DNA of 44,899 nt. Origin: Caryophanales bacterium (GTDB lineage Bacteria; Bacillota_I; Bacilli_A; RFN20; CAG-826). The stretch spans positions 1-44,899 of the forward strand of contig JAEEWP010000003.1 of the NCBI GenBank assembly GCA_016287465.1, read 5' to 3'. The position numbers and the translations under genes are program-made. The notes beneath the pieces were generated by a model, which was given only the letters and a program-made list of their open reading frames with translations, was not told the origin of the DNA and made no database searches. Shown here piece by piece: positions 14,690 through 22,248 of the stretch (position 1 is its first letter; each line of letters begins with the position of its first letter).

Positions 14690-16792
14690 ATGAATGACAT
14701 TAAACCAATCACATTACTACGAAATACGGATAAGTTAAGGAAGGAATTAGAGGAGAACGAAGGTAGGATTATTATCACCAAAAATGGCCAAAAAGACTTC
14801 GTTATCCTAACTGACGAGGCTCACCAGAAACTCTTGAATGAAGGGGGATCTACTAAAGAAAAGTCAAGATTTGCAAGGATTTCTGGCAAAAATGAGCTTA
14901 GTGACCCGCTTGGTTATGTTAAGGTTGCAGCTCAATCGATCAATGTAGAGATTGCTGGAATCACCCACAACAAAGAAGAAATAATCAAGGCTGTTAGCGA
15001 GGCAAACAGTGAAGGTGTCAAAATTCTTGTTTTGCCAGAATTATGTCTTACTTCTGCCACTTTAGGTGATTTGATATTCAGCAAAACAATCGAAGAATTG
15101 GTTGAGAAAGCCCTTGTTGAGCTTAAAGAAATCTCAAAAGATAATGACCTTCTATTCACCGTTGGCGCTCCAATCAAAACCAATGGAAAACTTTATAGTT
15201 GCGGTGTCGTTTATTATGGCGGAGAGATCCTTGGTATCGTTCCAAAAGCCTATCCATCTGACAATAGATATTTCTCTGAGGGACCGAAAGAGGGTTACAT
15301 CAATCTTCTTGGAGAAAAGATCCCATTTGGAACCAATTTGATCTTCGTTGACTCTAATTACCCAAAACTCAGAATCGCTGTTGAGCTTTCTGAAGACATC
15401 TCCAACATTGAGGTCCCTTCCGCGAAAGCGTCACAGGCAGGCGCGAATGTCATTCTTAATTTATGTGCCACGCCTACACTTATTGGCTCGGCCGAATACA
15501 CGACAAGCCTTTTGAAGACGGCTTCAGACAAAATGACTGCCGCCTACATCCTTGCCAACGCTGGTGATGGCGAAAGCACCACCGACATGATCTTCGGCGG
15601 CCACAACATCATCACCGAGAACGGAAAAATTCTTTGTGAGTCAGCCCCATTTAAGATGGAAAAGGCCGTTTCTGAAATCGACATTGAACTTCTTGAGGCC
15701 GAAAGAAACAGAAACCATTCATTCAAAGCCAAATACGAAAACGATTATCAAACGATCTTCTTCTCGATGCCTTTGGAAACTCCTAAAGCGTTGACCCGTC
15801 ATTACGCGAAAAATCCTTTCATCCCAGAAACCAAAGAAACTGACCTCGAAAGAGTAAATCTCATTCTCACCATGCAAAGCATGGCCCTTGTGAAAAGACT
15901 CAAAACCGTCCATCAGAAGAAAGTGGTCTTAGGTTTGTCTGGCGGTCTTGATTCAACTCTTGCGCTTCTCGTTTCCGTAGAAGCCTTCAAAAAACTTGGT
16001 TATGACCTGAAAGACATCATCGCCATCACTCTTCCGTCATTCGGAACAAGTAAGAAAACGCATAACAACGCAGTCCTTCTTTCAGAATCACTTGGCGTCT
16101 CCTTCCGCGAAATCAACATCGGAGAGTCGGTGCGTTTACATTTCAAGGACGTTGGGCACGATGAACAAAACCACAATGTCGCCTATGAGAACGCCCAAGC
16201 TCGCGAGAGGACCCAAGTATTGATGGATCTTGCTAACGATGAGGATGCTTTGATGGTCGGCACCGGCGACTTAAGCGAAGCTGCTCTTGGCTGGTGCACC
16301 TATAATGGTGACCATATGTCCTTCTATGACCTCAACATCTCCGTTCCAAAGACTTTGGTTAGATATGTTGTTGAGGGATATGCGATCATGCATCCAGAAG
16401 CGAAGACTGCTTTGCTTGGTATCATCGACACACCAATCAGCCCAGAGCTCTTGCCACCTTCCAGTAAAGGAGAGATCGTCCAGAAGTCCGAAGATAAAGT
16501 TGGGCCATACGAACTCCAGGATTTCTTCATTTTCCATTATCTCCGTTATGGATTCTCACCGAAGAAGCTCTATTTCCTTGCGCAGCAAGCCTTCAACTAT
16601 AAGTACGACAACGAGACTTTGAAGAAATGGTTAGGAACCTTCTTCAAGCGTTTCTTCCAGAGCCAATTCAAGAGAAACTGCACTCCTGATGGCATAAAAA
16701 TCGGCACCGTTGGTCTCTCACCTAGAGGTGACCTTGTGATGCCAAGTGATGCAATTTGTGAGGATTATCTTAAAGAAATCGAATCACTCTAG
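14690..16792 (+). CDS. nadE: NAD+ synthetase with nitrilase-like domain and N-terminal Phd/YefM-like domain
   Basis: A 700-residue protein making NAD+ from deamido-NAD+, ATP and an amino donor. Residues 1-52 look like a Phd/YefM antitoxin DNA-binding domain (KPITLLRN, then RIIITKNGQKDFVILTDEA), not part of normal NadE. Residues about 76-345 are the nitrilase-type glutaminase domain, with Glu117 (LPEL) and Lys186 (VPKAYP) of the catalytic triad. The nucleophile position, normally Cys in an ICED-type motif, reads Ser234 (VELSED). Residues about 390-700 are the synthetase domain with the pyrophosphate loop LSGGLDST and later DLSEAALGWCTYNGDHMS. The glutaminase may therefore be dead or altered, making the enzyme ammonia-dependent. 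The start has AAAGAGGT upstream, and an inverted repeat covers its -10 box. Confidence 0.9.
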   Translation: MNDIKPITLLRNTDKLRKELEENEGRIIITKNGQKDFVILTDEAHQKLLNEGGSTKEKSRFARISGKNELSDPLGYVKVAAQSINVEIAGITHNKEEIIKAVSEANSEGVKILVLPELCLTSATLGDLIFSKTIEELVEKALVELKEISKDNDLLFTVGAPIKTNGKLYSCGVVYYGGEILGIVPKAYPSDNRYFSEGPKEGYINLLGEKIPFGTNLIFVDSNYPKLRIAVELSEDISNIEVPSAKASQAGANVILNLCATPTLIGSAEYTTSLLKTASDKMTAAYILANAGDGESTTDMIFGGHNIITENGKILCESAPFKMEKAVSEIDIELLEAERNRNHSFKAKYENDYQTIFFSMPLETPKALTRHYAKNPFIPETKETDLERVNLILTMQSMALVKRLKTVHQKKVVLGLSGGLDSTLALLVSVEAFKKLGYDLKDIIAITLPSFGTSKKTHNNAVLLSESLGVSFREINIGESVRLHFKDVGHDEQNHNVAYENAQARERTQVLMDLANDEDALMVGTGDLSEAALGWCTYNGDHMSFYDLNISVPKTLVRYVVEGYAIMHPEAKTALLGIIDTPISPELLPPSSKGEIVQKSEDKVGPYELQDFFIFHYLRYGFSPKKLYFLAQQAFNYKYDNETLKKWLGTFFKRFFQSQFKRNCTPDGIKIGTVGLSPRGDLVMPSDAICEDYLKEIESL

Positions 16793-16824
16793 TATCCTAA
16801 ATATAAAGGAATGGTATTTTAGCC

Positions 16825-17691
16825 ATGAAAAAGAAAAAAGAAGAAGTTCAGTCTGAACAGCCAGAGTTAGAACAGCCAGAGTTAGAACAACCGGTTGAAG
16901 AACCGAAGGAAGCTGAAGAACCAAAAGAGGTCGAAGAAGCTTCTGAACCTGTCGCCGAAGAAGAGGAACCAAAGAAGGAAAAGAAGGGAATGCCTCTTGT
17001 CCTTAAGTTCATCATCTTTGAGCTCATCACCCTCATCATCGCTTTAGGCGCACATTTCTGCTTGCTCCAGTTCGTTGCTCCTCTTATGGAATTAAACGAA
17101 GTCTTGGAATGGGCGATCATGACAGTCGGCGCATTTGTACTTTACTTAGTCGCCGGTTATCTCTTTAACCATCTCATCGTCTTCAAAGGCAAAGGAAAGA
17201 CCACTTTCCCGAAATTCCTTTTGAGCGCTTTCCTTGGATGGGTCATCTGCATGGCACTTATCCATCTTGGCGTCTTCCTTACTAAACTTATCGTTCCAAC
17301 CAACCCTCTCCATTACAGCCTTACCGCTCTTAGCATCGGCCACGTCATCGCTCATGGTGGCAAATCCACCCCAAGTGGACTTGGAATCCTTGCCATCGCT
17401 CTTGTTATCACGATGGTCTACAGCTTCTTGATCAGATACTTCTTCGTCTTCAGAGGCGAGAAAGCCGTCAAGAAAGAAGAAGAGGTCGTCGAAGAAGAGC
17501 CAAAGGAAGAGAAATATCTTACCCACGCTTCCTTCCGCCAGATCGTCAAAGAGGAACTCGACAAGTTCTATACATCAAAGAAGAAATACGTCTACCATAG
17601 CCAAGCTCAATCCATCATCGATGAAGAAATCGATGTGTACGATAAGAAGCACGGCAAAAAGGAAGAAGAGAAAAAAGAGGAAGAAAAATAA
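16825..17691 (+). CDS. GtrA-like four-helix membrane protein with long charged tails
   Basis: A 288-residue protein. Residues 1-55 are Glu/Pro/Lys-rich and contain a doubled PELEQ. Residues about 57-215 hold four membrane segments in the GtrA arrangement, where helices 2 and 4 each end in a basic-aromatic motif (GYLFNHLIVFKG and SFLIRYFFVFRG). The C-terminal 70 residues are charged and end in a Lys/Glu run. GtrA proteins are thought to help move or modify undecaprenyl-linked sugars for cell-surface glycosylation; a GT8 enzyme and a flippase-like protein lie 3 kb away. The family call is by pattern only. AAAGGA lies 14 nt before the ATG, which is long, and a four-codon frame (ATG at 16811, TAG at 16820) fills the space. 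Confidence 0.5.
   Translation: MKKKKEEVQSEQPELEQPELEQPVEEPKEAEEPKEVEEASEPVAEEEEPKKEKKGMPLVLKFIIFELITLIIALGAHFCLLQFVAPLMELNEVLEWAIMTVGAFVLYLVAGYLFNHLIVFKGKGKTTFPKFLLSAFLGWVICMALIHLGVFLTKLIVPTNPLHYSLTALSIGHVIAHGGKSTPSGLGILAIALVITMVYSFLIRYFFVFRGEKAVKKEEEVVEEEPKEEKYLTHASFRQIVKEELDKFYTSKKKYVYHSQAQSIIDEEIDVYDKKHGKKEEEKKEEEK
16855..16884 (+). repeat. Two tandem 15-bp repeats in the GtrA-like gene
   Basis: GAACAGCCAGAGTTA is repeated exactly twice in frame, giving the doubled EQPEL unit in the acidic N-terminal tail. This is recent slippage-type expansion in a low-complexity region. Confidence 0.85.
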
Positions 17692-17703
17692 TCTCGAGAA
17701 ATT

Positions 17704-17735
17704 AGCAGCCGCCAAAACGGCTGCTTTTCTTTTTG
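17704..17735 (+). terminator. Terminator after the GtrA-like gene
   Basis: AGCAGCCG-ccaaaa-CGGCTGCT is followed by TTTCTTTTT. The T tract runs directly into the -35 box of the next gene. Confidence 0.9.
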
Positions 17736-17761
17736 TCTATCCTCTCCATCTAGACTAAAAT
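17733..17761 (+). promoter_or_regulatory. Leaderless promoter of the HI0933-like gene, built onto a terminator
   Basis: TTGTCT (17733-17738), 17 nt, TAAAAT (17756-17761), then 7 nt to the ATG at 17769. No Shine-Dalgarno is present. The -35 box uses the last bases of the preceding terminator's T tract. Confidence 0.6.
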
Positions 17762-17768
17762 ACATACG

Positions 17769-18926
17769 ATGAAAATCGGTATTATCGGCAGTGGTCCAAG
17801 CGGACTTTATCTCTCCATCTTTTTGAAAATCAAACACCCTGAATCAGAAGTGGTGGTTTTTGAAAAGGAAAGCAAGCTTTCCAAAAAGCTTTATGCGACC
17901 GGAAACGGACACTGCAATTTACTCAACAAGAACCTCACCAAGGATAAGTACAACCACCCTGATTTCATGGCGCCTATCCTTGAGAAATATGGATACCCAT
18001 TCCTTGAAGGCGTTCTTAAGAGCCTTGGCATCGAACTAACCGCTAATGGCGACTATGTTTACCCTCTCTCTGAGAGCGCGCCTTCGTACGCTTTATACCT
18101 CAAGAAGCTCGCTGAGAAGGTCGGCGTTACCTTTGTAACGGAAACCAGAGTCCTTGATTATAAAGCCGAAGAAAAAGAGATCGAAGTCAAGACAGACAAG
18201 AAGAGCTTTATCTTTGATAAACTCGTCATTGCCACCGGTGGAAAGAGCGATCCTAAACTTGGAAGCGATGGAAGCTTCTATGAGATCCTGAAGAAGCACG
18301 GATATTCAATCATTGAGCCAATCCCTGGCTTAACCCCTCTTGCCCTTACCGACAAAGACATCAAACCTCTTGCTGGTGTCCGTCATAAAGCAAACGTCAA
18401 AGCCTTCCTTGGTAAAGAGAAGATCTTCGATGAGAATGGCGAGGTTCTTTATAAGAACGACGGCATCTCTGGCATCGTCATCTTCAACGCCGAGAGTGCA
18501 ATCTACCGTCACAAGAACCCAAAAGACATAGAGTTAGTGGTGGACCTCTTCCCAGAATGGAGTTTCGAGGAACTCATGGGAAGGCTTGCCCATGATGAAG
18601 CCCTCAACAGTAAGTTCTATCTCGACTCCTACTTAGTAGAGCCTCTTCAGAAACACATCCTTAGCCGTTCAAAAGGAAACGATGCTTTATGCATCGCAAC
18701 CTCAATGAAGAACCTTAGGTATTCGGTTAAAGATCATTACGGTTTCGATTATTCCCAGGTCACGATTGGTGGCCTTTCACTAAAAGATGTCGATGAGAAT
18801 CTTTCTTCGACAAAAGAAAAAGGCGTCTATCTCATCGGTGAACTCCTTGACGTTGATGGCGATTGCGGTGGTTACAATCTCACTTGGTCGTTACTCAGCG
18901 CAATCATTGTCTTCAAAGCCCTCTAA
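17769..18926 (+). CDS. HI0933-family FAD-dependent oxidoreductase
   Basis: A 385-residue flavoprotein of the HI0933/BaiN-like family (often annotated as aminoacetone oxidase family or NAD(P)/FAD-dependent oxidoreductase). The N-terminal Rossmann loop GSGPSG is at 7-12, followed by KLYATGNGHCNLLN, a family hallmark. A mid-protein LVIATGGKSDPKLGSDGSFY and the C-terminal GELLDVDGDCGGYNLTWSLLSA complete the FAD site. The true substrate is unknown for most members. It is a monocistronic unit with its own leaderless promoter upstream and terminator-like hairpins downstream. Confidence 0.85.
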   Translation: MKIGIIGSGPSGLYLSIFLKIKHPESEVVVFEKESKLSKKLYATGNGHCNLLNKNLTKDKYNHPDFMAPILEKYGYPFLEGVLKSLGIELTANGDYVYPLSESAPSYALYLKKLAEKVGVTFVTETRVLDYKAEEKEIEVKTDKKSFIFDKLVIATGGKSDPKLGSDGSFYEILKKHGYSIIEPIPGLTPLALTDKDIKPLAGVRHKANVKAFLGKEKIFDENGEVLYKNDGISGIVIFNAESAIYRHKNPKDIELVVDLFPEWSFEELMGRLAHDEALNSKFYLDSYLVEPLQKHILSRSKGNDALCIATSMKNLRYSVKDHYGFDYSQVTIGGLSLKDVDENLSSTKEKGVYLIGELLDVDGDCGGYNLTWSLLSAIIVFKAL

Positions 18927-18932
18927 AAACAT

Positions 18933-18955
18933 AAAATCCTTGGCAAAAACCGCTT
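18933..18955 (+). repeat. Dispersed short repeat, copy A
   Basis: AAAATCCTTGGCAAAAACCGCTT. It shares GCAAAAACCGCTT exactly with the copy at 22175 and in part with the one at 25743. It forms the left arm of the hairpin at 18934-18995. Confidence 0.5.
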
Positions 18956-18995
18956 AAATTTTGGAAAATGCTCGATTTTTGCGAAGGATTTTTTT
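18934..18995 (+). terminator. Long-loop terminator after the HI0933-like gene
   Basis: AAATCCTT-gg-CAAAAA pairs with TTTTTG-cg-AAGGATTT across a 26-nt loop, followed by T residues. The large loop is unusual, but the T tract and position fit a terminator. Confidence 0.6.
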
Positions 18996-18997
18996 GA

Positions 18998-19019
18998 GGG
19001 GAATTAAAAGAAATTCCCC
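18998..19019. terminator. Second hairpin, GGGGAATT/AATTCCCC
   Basis: GGGGAATT-aaaaga-AATTCCCC is a perfect 8-bp stem followed by TTTGATAA. It is a possible back-up terminator just ahead of the promoter of the next gene. Confidence 0.5.
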
Positions 19020-19027
19020 TTTGATAA

Positions 19028-19056
19028 TTGACTATCTTTTCAAGATAGACTTAAAT
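19028..19056 (+). promoter_or_regulatory. Promoter with an inverted repeat filling its spacer
   Basis: TTGACT (19028-19033), 17 nt, TTAAAT (19051-19056). The spacer region holds a perfect inverted repeat, CTATCTT-TTC-AAGATAG (19032-19048), ideally placed for a repressor. The leader then carries a GGCTTC...GAAGCC stem (19070-19093) before the ribosome binding site. Confidence 0.6.
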
Positions 19057-19113
19057 AATGAAGTTGCACGGCTTCCCGTAATTTTTTGAAGCCCCCTGCG
19101 AGCGAGGTTGTTT

Positions 19114-20073
19114 ATGAAATATGCAAACACATCCAGAACCTTGAGCTTCTTAGCACACCTTCTCATCGTTCTCGCCTTTGGTGCCCTTGGCCTTTACTTC
19201 GGCGCTTTCGTTGTTCCTGAGTACTTCGGAACCGATCCAAAATACTTTGCCGAATTCTTGTTCGATGGTGCCTATCTCCTTTACCTAGAACTTGCTGTTG
19301 TCGGTCTCAGCTTTGCTGTCATCTCCGGCTATGGCCTCTTCCATGCCGTCAAAGGTCTTATGAACCCACGTGATGATGAACCAGTCGTCAAAGCCCTTAC
19401 CACTCTTATCGTTGAAGGCTGGGCCGCCGCGATCTTCTTCCTCCTCCAGGCTGTTTTATTCTTCGACCTCACCGGAAGCAATGGTGCTGACAGTAACTTA
19501 GTCTTCGTCATCATCATGTCTCTTCTCATCGCCATCATCCTTCTCATCGCTACCAACATCCCAATGGTCAAGCTCTACGATGGCAAGGATCAGAAACCTC
19601 TTCTCCGTGGTTTCATCGGTGGTGCTATGGTCTTCACCGCTGCTATTGCCCTTGAAGCTGGCCTCAGCCTCTTGGTCAACGCTACCAACTCTTCCCTCAA
19701 CGTTTGGAAGCAGAGTGAAATCAACCTCCTTCTCCTTACCGTTACCCTTGCTAACTTAGTCGCCTTTGTCCTTCTCCTTCTTGCTTGGCTCAACAACTTC
19801 AAGAACGGAAACAAACTCCCAGGCTTCATGGCTGGTGGCGCTGTCATTGCCGTTGGCATCGGCCTCATCATCTATGGTGTTCTCACCATCGTCTGGAGAG
19901 ACAACGGCATCCATCTCAACTACGCTCTCGAAAGCGGAAAGAATTATGTCTTCGGTGCTAAGTGGGGATATGGCTTCCCAATCATGAACCTCGTCGTCGG
20001 TGCTGTTACCTGCGCCCTTGGCGGATACGTCATGATCGCTGGCAGCAAAGCTGAGCTTGCTAAAAGAGCCTAA
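19114..20073 (+). CDS. Polytopic membrane protein of unknown function
   Basis: A 319-residue protein with about eight hydrophobic segments and very little soluble sequence. The N-terminal SFLAHLLIVLAFGALGLYFGAF and the last GYGFPIMNLVVGAVTCALGGYVMIAG are clear membrane helices. No catalytic or transport motif is recognised. Codon use is strongly C-ending, like the ribosomal genes, so it may be highly expressed. The start is the ATG at 19114 with GAGG about 6 nt upstream; an earlier TTG at 19108 would overlap that site. It has its own promoter with an operator-like repeat and a strong terminator. Confidence 0.75.
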   Translation: MKYANTSRTLSFLAHLLIVLAFGALGLYFGAFVVPEYFGTDPKYFAEFLFDGAYLLYLELAVVGLSFAVISGYGLFHAVKGLMNPRDDEPVVKALTTLIVEGWAAAIFFLLQAVLFFDLTGSNGADSNLVFVIIMSLLIAIILLIATNIPMVKLYDGKDQKPLLRGFIGGAMVFTAAIALEAGLSLLVNATNSSLNVWKQSEINLLLLTVTLANLVAFVLLLLAWLNNFKNGNKLPGFMAGGAVIAVGIGLIIYGVLTIVWRDNGIHLNYALESGKNYVFGAKWGYGFPIMNLVVGAVTCALGGYVMIAGSKAELAKRA

Positions 20074-20090
20074 TCGAAATTAGAAAAACA

Positions 20091-20113
20091 AAACGCCTCG
20101 CATTGAGGCGTTT
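20091..20113. terminator. Bidirectional terminator between convergent genes
   Basis: AAACGCCTC-gcatt-GAGGCGTTT with T runs on either strand. Confidence 0.9.
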
Positions 20114-20118
20114 TTCTT

Positions 20119-20958
20119 TTACCAATCTTTCTTTGGTTTCTCCATTCCGTATCTCTCGAACGGGAAATGTTCAAGGTAATAGTCGTAATCGATGTCGAAG
20201 CAGTGGCGTTTATATTCCTTATGCATCCTGCCAATCATCCATGGCTTAACAGGGTTATAGAACTTCCATATCCTTCTAGGATAATGGCTGATGACTGTGT
20301 CTTCTAAGACATCCCTTTGATCATTGAATTTGGTAGGCATGACCATGTGAGAAACGTTTTTCTTATTGAGAGCGTCCTGGTCCGGGAAGAAAGCTTTCTT
20401 CGTCTTAACGAATTCAATGCACTTCTCGAATAGTCCGGTCTCTCTGCATTTCCTCATATTGAAGTAGAGGACACCCGAGTTGAAATAGTTCTTGTTCTTC
20501 CAGGTCTTTCCTAGGTAATCAAGGACCGCACCAAACTCATGGTCTGTTATGTCGTTCTCACGGATGTTCTCAATTGGGTTATAGATGAGGGTGTCGCCAT
20601 CAAGATAGAGAAGCTCATCTATATCCTTTGGAAGGATTCTTTCTGCGAAGAGTCTTAATAGACACATCGGAGGGAAGAAGACGTTCTTGTTGTTAGGGCT
20701 GTTCTTGAATTCTTCCTCAAACATCTTTGAAGCGTCATAGAGGGTGACCTCGTTCTCTTCGTTGAAGTCTTTGAGCATCTTCTCTAAAAGCAACCTATCT
20801 TCCTCGTCCATGCCGATGGTTTTGCCCATGGTCATAGAAAATACATGGATTTTGATAGGGTTTTTGGTTCTTCTGGCCATGCTTTCGAGGGAAAGGAAAA
20901 GGGCCATGGTATAGCCTTTGTTTCCTGCGTATAAGATGTGTAATGGACCTTTATACAT
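20119..20958 (-). CDS. Family 8 glycosyltransferase
   Basis: A 279-residue GT8 enzyme, which moves a sugar from UDP-sugar with retention of configuration. The nucleotide-binding start HILYAGNKGYTMAL, the metal-binding D120-G-D122 in LYLDGDTLIYNP, the acceptor-side NSGVLYFNM and FPDQDALN are all present. Its start overlaps the end of the flippase-like gene by 8 nt, so it is the second gene of a coupled two-gene unit. This suggests it glycosylates a lipid or a membrane-linked acceptor. Which sugar and acceptor are used cannot be told from sequence. Confidence 0.88.
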   Translation of the reverse strand: MYKGPLHILYAGNKGYTMALFLSLESMARRTKNPIKIHVFSMTMGKTIGMDEEDRLLLEKMLKDFNEENEVTLYDASKMFEEEFKNSPNNKNVFFPPMCLLRLFAERILPKDIDELLYLDGDTLIYNPIENIRENDITDHEFGAVLDYLGKTWKNKNYFNSGVLYFNMRKCRETGLFEKCIEFVKTKKAFFPDQDALNKKNVSHMVMPTKFNDQRDVLEDTVISHYPRRIWKFYNPVKPWMIGRMHKEYKRHCFDIDYDYYLEHFPFERYGMEKPKKDW

Positions 20959-22102
20959 TAGTGGTTTCCTTTGGTGTTTCCTCTAACTGCGACAAGGCTT
21001 TCTTGTCACGGGCTTGGAAGACGCAGACGAAGGCGAATGAGATAAGAAGGGTGAAGTAATAAGTGACGAGTCTCCAAAGGAGAGATAAGGCCAAGGCCGC
21101 TCCAGAAGCAGTGGTCATTAAGCAGACAGAGGAGATGACGATTGAGAAAGCGTACTCAATGCCTCCGGTTCCTCCTGGGGTTGGAACCCAAACGACAGCG
21201 GTGATCGCAAACGAAGTCGAGAATAAGACGATCATGAGATTAACGAACTCGTTATCACTCAAAGTGATATTGAGGCCGACTGCCTTAATAAGGAAATAAG
21301 GGATGAGATAGTAAGCGAGCATCGTCACTATCTTGATAAGGAGAGAGAAGATGAAGGTCTTCTTGTGAACCCAGATAGAACGGAATCCGATCTGAGCATT
21401 TTCGCAGTACGCTTCAAAGGAAGGAATGAGCTTGGCGAAATGCTTATTAAGGAATTTAGGCTTGGTAAGGAATTTGATTATAGCGATGATTCCATTCTTT
21501 AGATGCTTGCTGGTTCCAAGGGCAATCATGAAAAGGAGAACTAAGAAGTTGATGGTGTAGCCAACGATGGCAACGTACTTGGCCCATTCCATATTCAAAG
21601 CGGCTAAACCTTGAGTGATTTGCGGATAGAAGAATAAGGAAACAAAGGCGATCAAATTGGTCGCAATCATAAAGGTAACAAAGTTAGCTAAGACAGCACT
21701 AGTCCCAACTGAAGCGGAAGTGCCTCTCTTGGTGAAGGAATAAATCTGGAATGGCTGTCCTCCTGTAGCGAACGGAGTGACGCCGTTATAGAAATGCTCG
21801 GAGCAGCCGATAAAATAGGCATCCGTTTTGGAGATATCCGATCCTGCGGCTTTGGCAAAGAGGTTCAAAGTGATTGGCCAAAGAAGGAAGTAGACGATGA
21901 CTGCGCCGAAGGCGGCAAGCAACCAAAGCCAATTGGTTCCCTCTGCAATCTGAGATAGGGTTTCACCAATCTTCTGGATCTCGCCTAACGATAAGAAAAG
22001 AGTAAGCACGAGAGCGCTTAATAGAACGAGGAATATGATGTTGCTGATTAAGCTTTTCTTGTTCTTCTTCTGAGTGGTTTTGACTTCGCCTTGCTCATTC
22101 AT
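20951..22102 (-). CDS. Flippase-like/LPG synthase-type membrane protein (UPF0104)
   Basis: A 383-residue membrane protein with about eight helices, of the lysylphosphatidylglycerol synthase transmembrane-domain family (AglD/MprF N-terminal type). Conserved pieces are TPFATGGQPFQIYSFTKRG and VWVPTPGGTGGIEYAF. In MprF this domain flips lipids; stand-alone members often pair with glycosyltransferases, as here with the overlapping GT8 gene. A role in transferring or flipping a glycosylated lipid is therefore likely, though inferred. The ATG is preceded by TATAAT only 8 nt away, inside the inverted repeat GAAGAT-TAT-ATCTTC, without a good ribosome binding site. Confidence 0.8.
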   Translation of the reverse strand: MNEQGEVKTTQKKNKKSLISNIIFLVLLSALVLTLFLSLGEIQKIGETLSQIAEGTNWLWLLAAFGAVIVYFLLWPITLNLFAKAAGSDISKTDAYFIGCSEHFYNGVTPFATGGQPFQIYSFTKRGTSASVGTSAVLANFVTFMIATNLIAFVSLFFYPQITQGLAALNMEWAKYVAIVGYTINFLVLLFMIALGTSKHLKNGIIAIIKFLTKPKFLNKHFAKLIPSFEAYCENAQIGFRSIWVHKKTFIFSLLIKIVTMLAYYLIPYFLIKAVGLNITLSDNEFVNLMIVLFSTSFAITAVVWVPTPGGTGGIEYAFSIVISSVCLMTTASGAALALSLLWRLVTYYFTLLISFAFVCVFQARDKKALSQLEETPKETTNV

Positions 22103-22106
22103 ACCT

Positions 22107-22139
22107 GAAGATTATATCTTCGTTCGCCACTCTTGCCTA
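22107..22139 (-). promoter_or_regulatory. Leaderless promoter of the flippase-GT8 unit with inverted repeat over -10
   Basis: Read on the minus strand: TAGGCA (22139-22134), 17 nt, TATAAT (22116-22111), then 8 nt to the ATG. GAAGAT-TAT-ATCTTC (22107-22121) is a perfect inverted repeat around the -10 box. Confidence 0.5.
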
Positions 22140-22174
22140 GATACCCTAGGCTTCGTTTTCCTAGACAAAAAGCC

Positions 22175-22198
22175 AAAAATCCGCTGCAAAAACCGCTT
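22175..22198 (+). repeat. Dispersed short repeat, copy B
   Basis: A 24-bp copy that includes GCTGCAAAAACCGCTT. As in copy A it sits in the left arm of a hairpin with a long loop: TGCAAA (22185-22190) can pair with TTTGCA (22212-22217). Confidence 0.45.
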
Positions 22199-22248
22199 GT
22201 TTTTACTTTTCTTTGCAACTATTTGGCTTTCATATTAAGATTTCTCCA

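Noticed and set aside
14690-14850. Separate Phd-type antitoxin gene next to nadE
   Set aside because: There is no stop codon, new ribosome binding site or toxin gene between it and the nitrilase domain. The frame is continuous, so it is a fusion.
16811-16822. Four-codon upstream ORF before the GtrA-like gene
   Set aside because: ATG-GTA-TTT-TAG follows AAAGGA with no spacing, so initiation there is unlikely. Noted only as an oddity of the long spacing.
16855-16884. Start of a CRISPR or larger repeat array
   Set aside because: Only two 15-bp copies inside a coding tail, with no spacers.
22103-22248. T-box leader or tRNA gene upstream of queT
   Set aside because: No cloverleaf, no T-box sequence and no antiterminator. 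Only the repeat copy and the compact pseudoknot-like element were seen.
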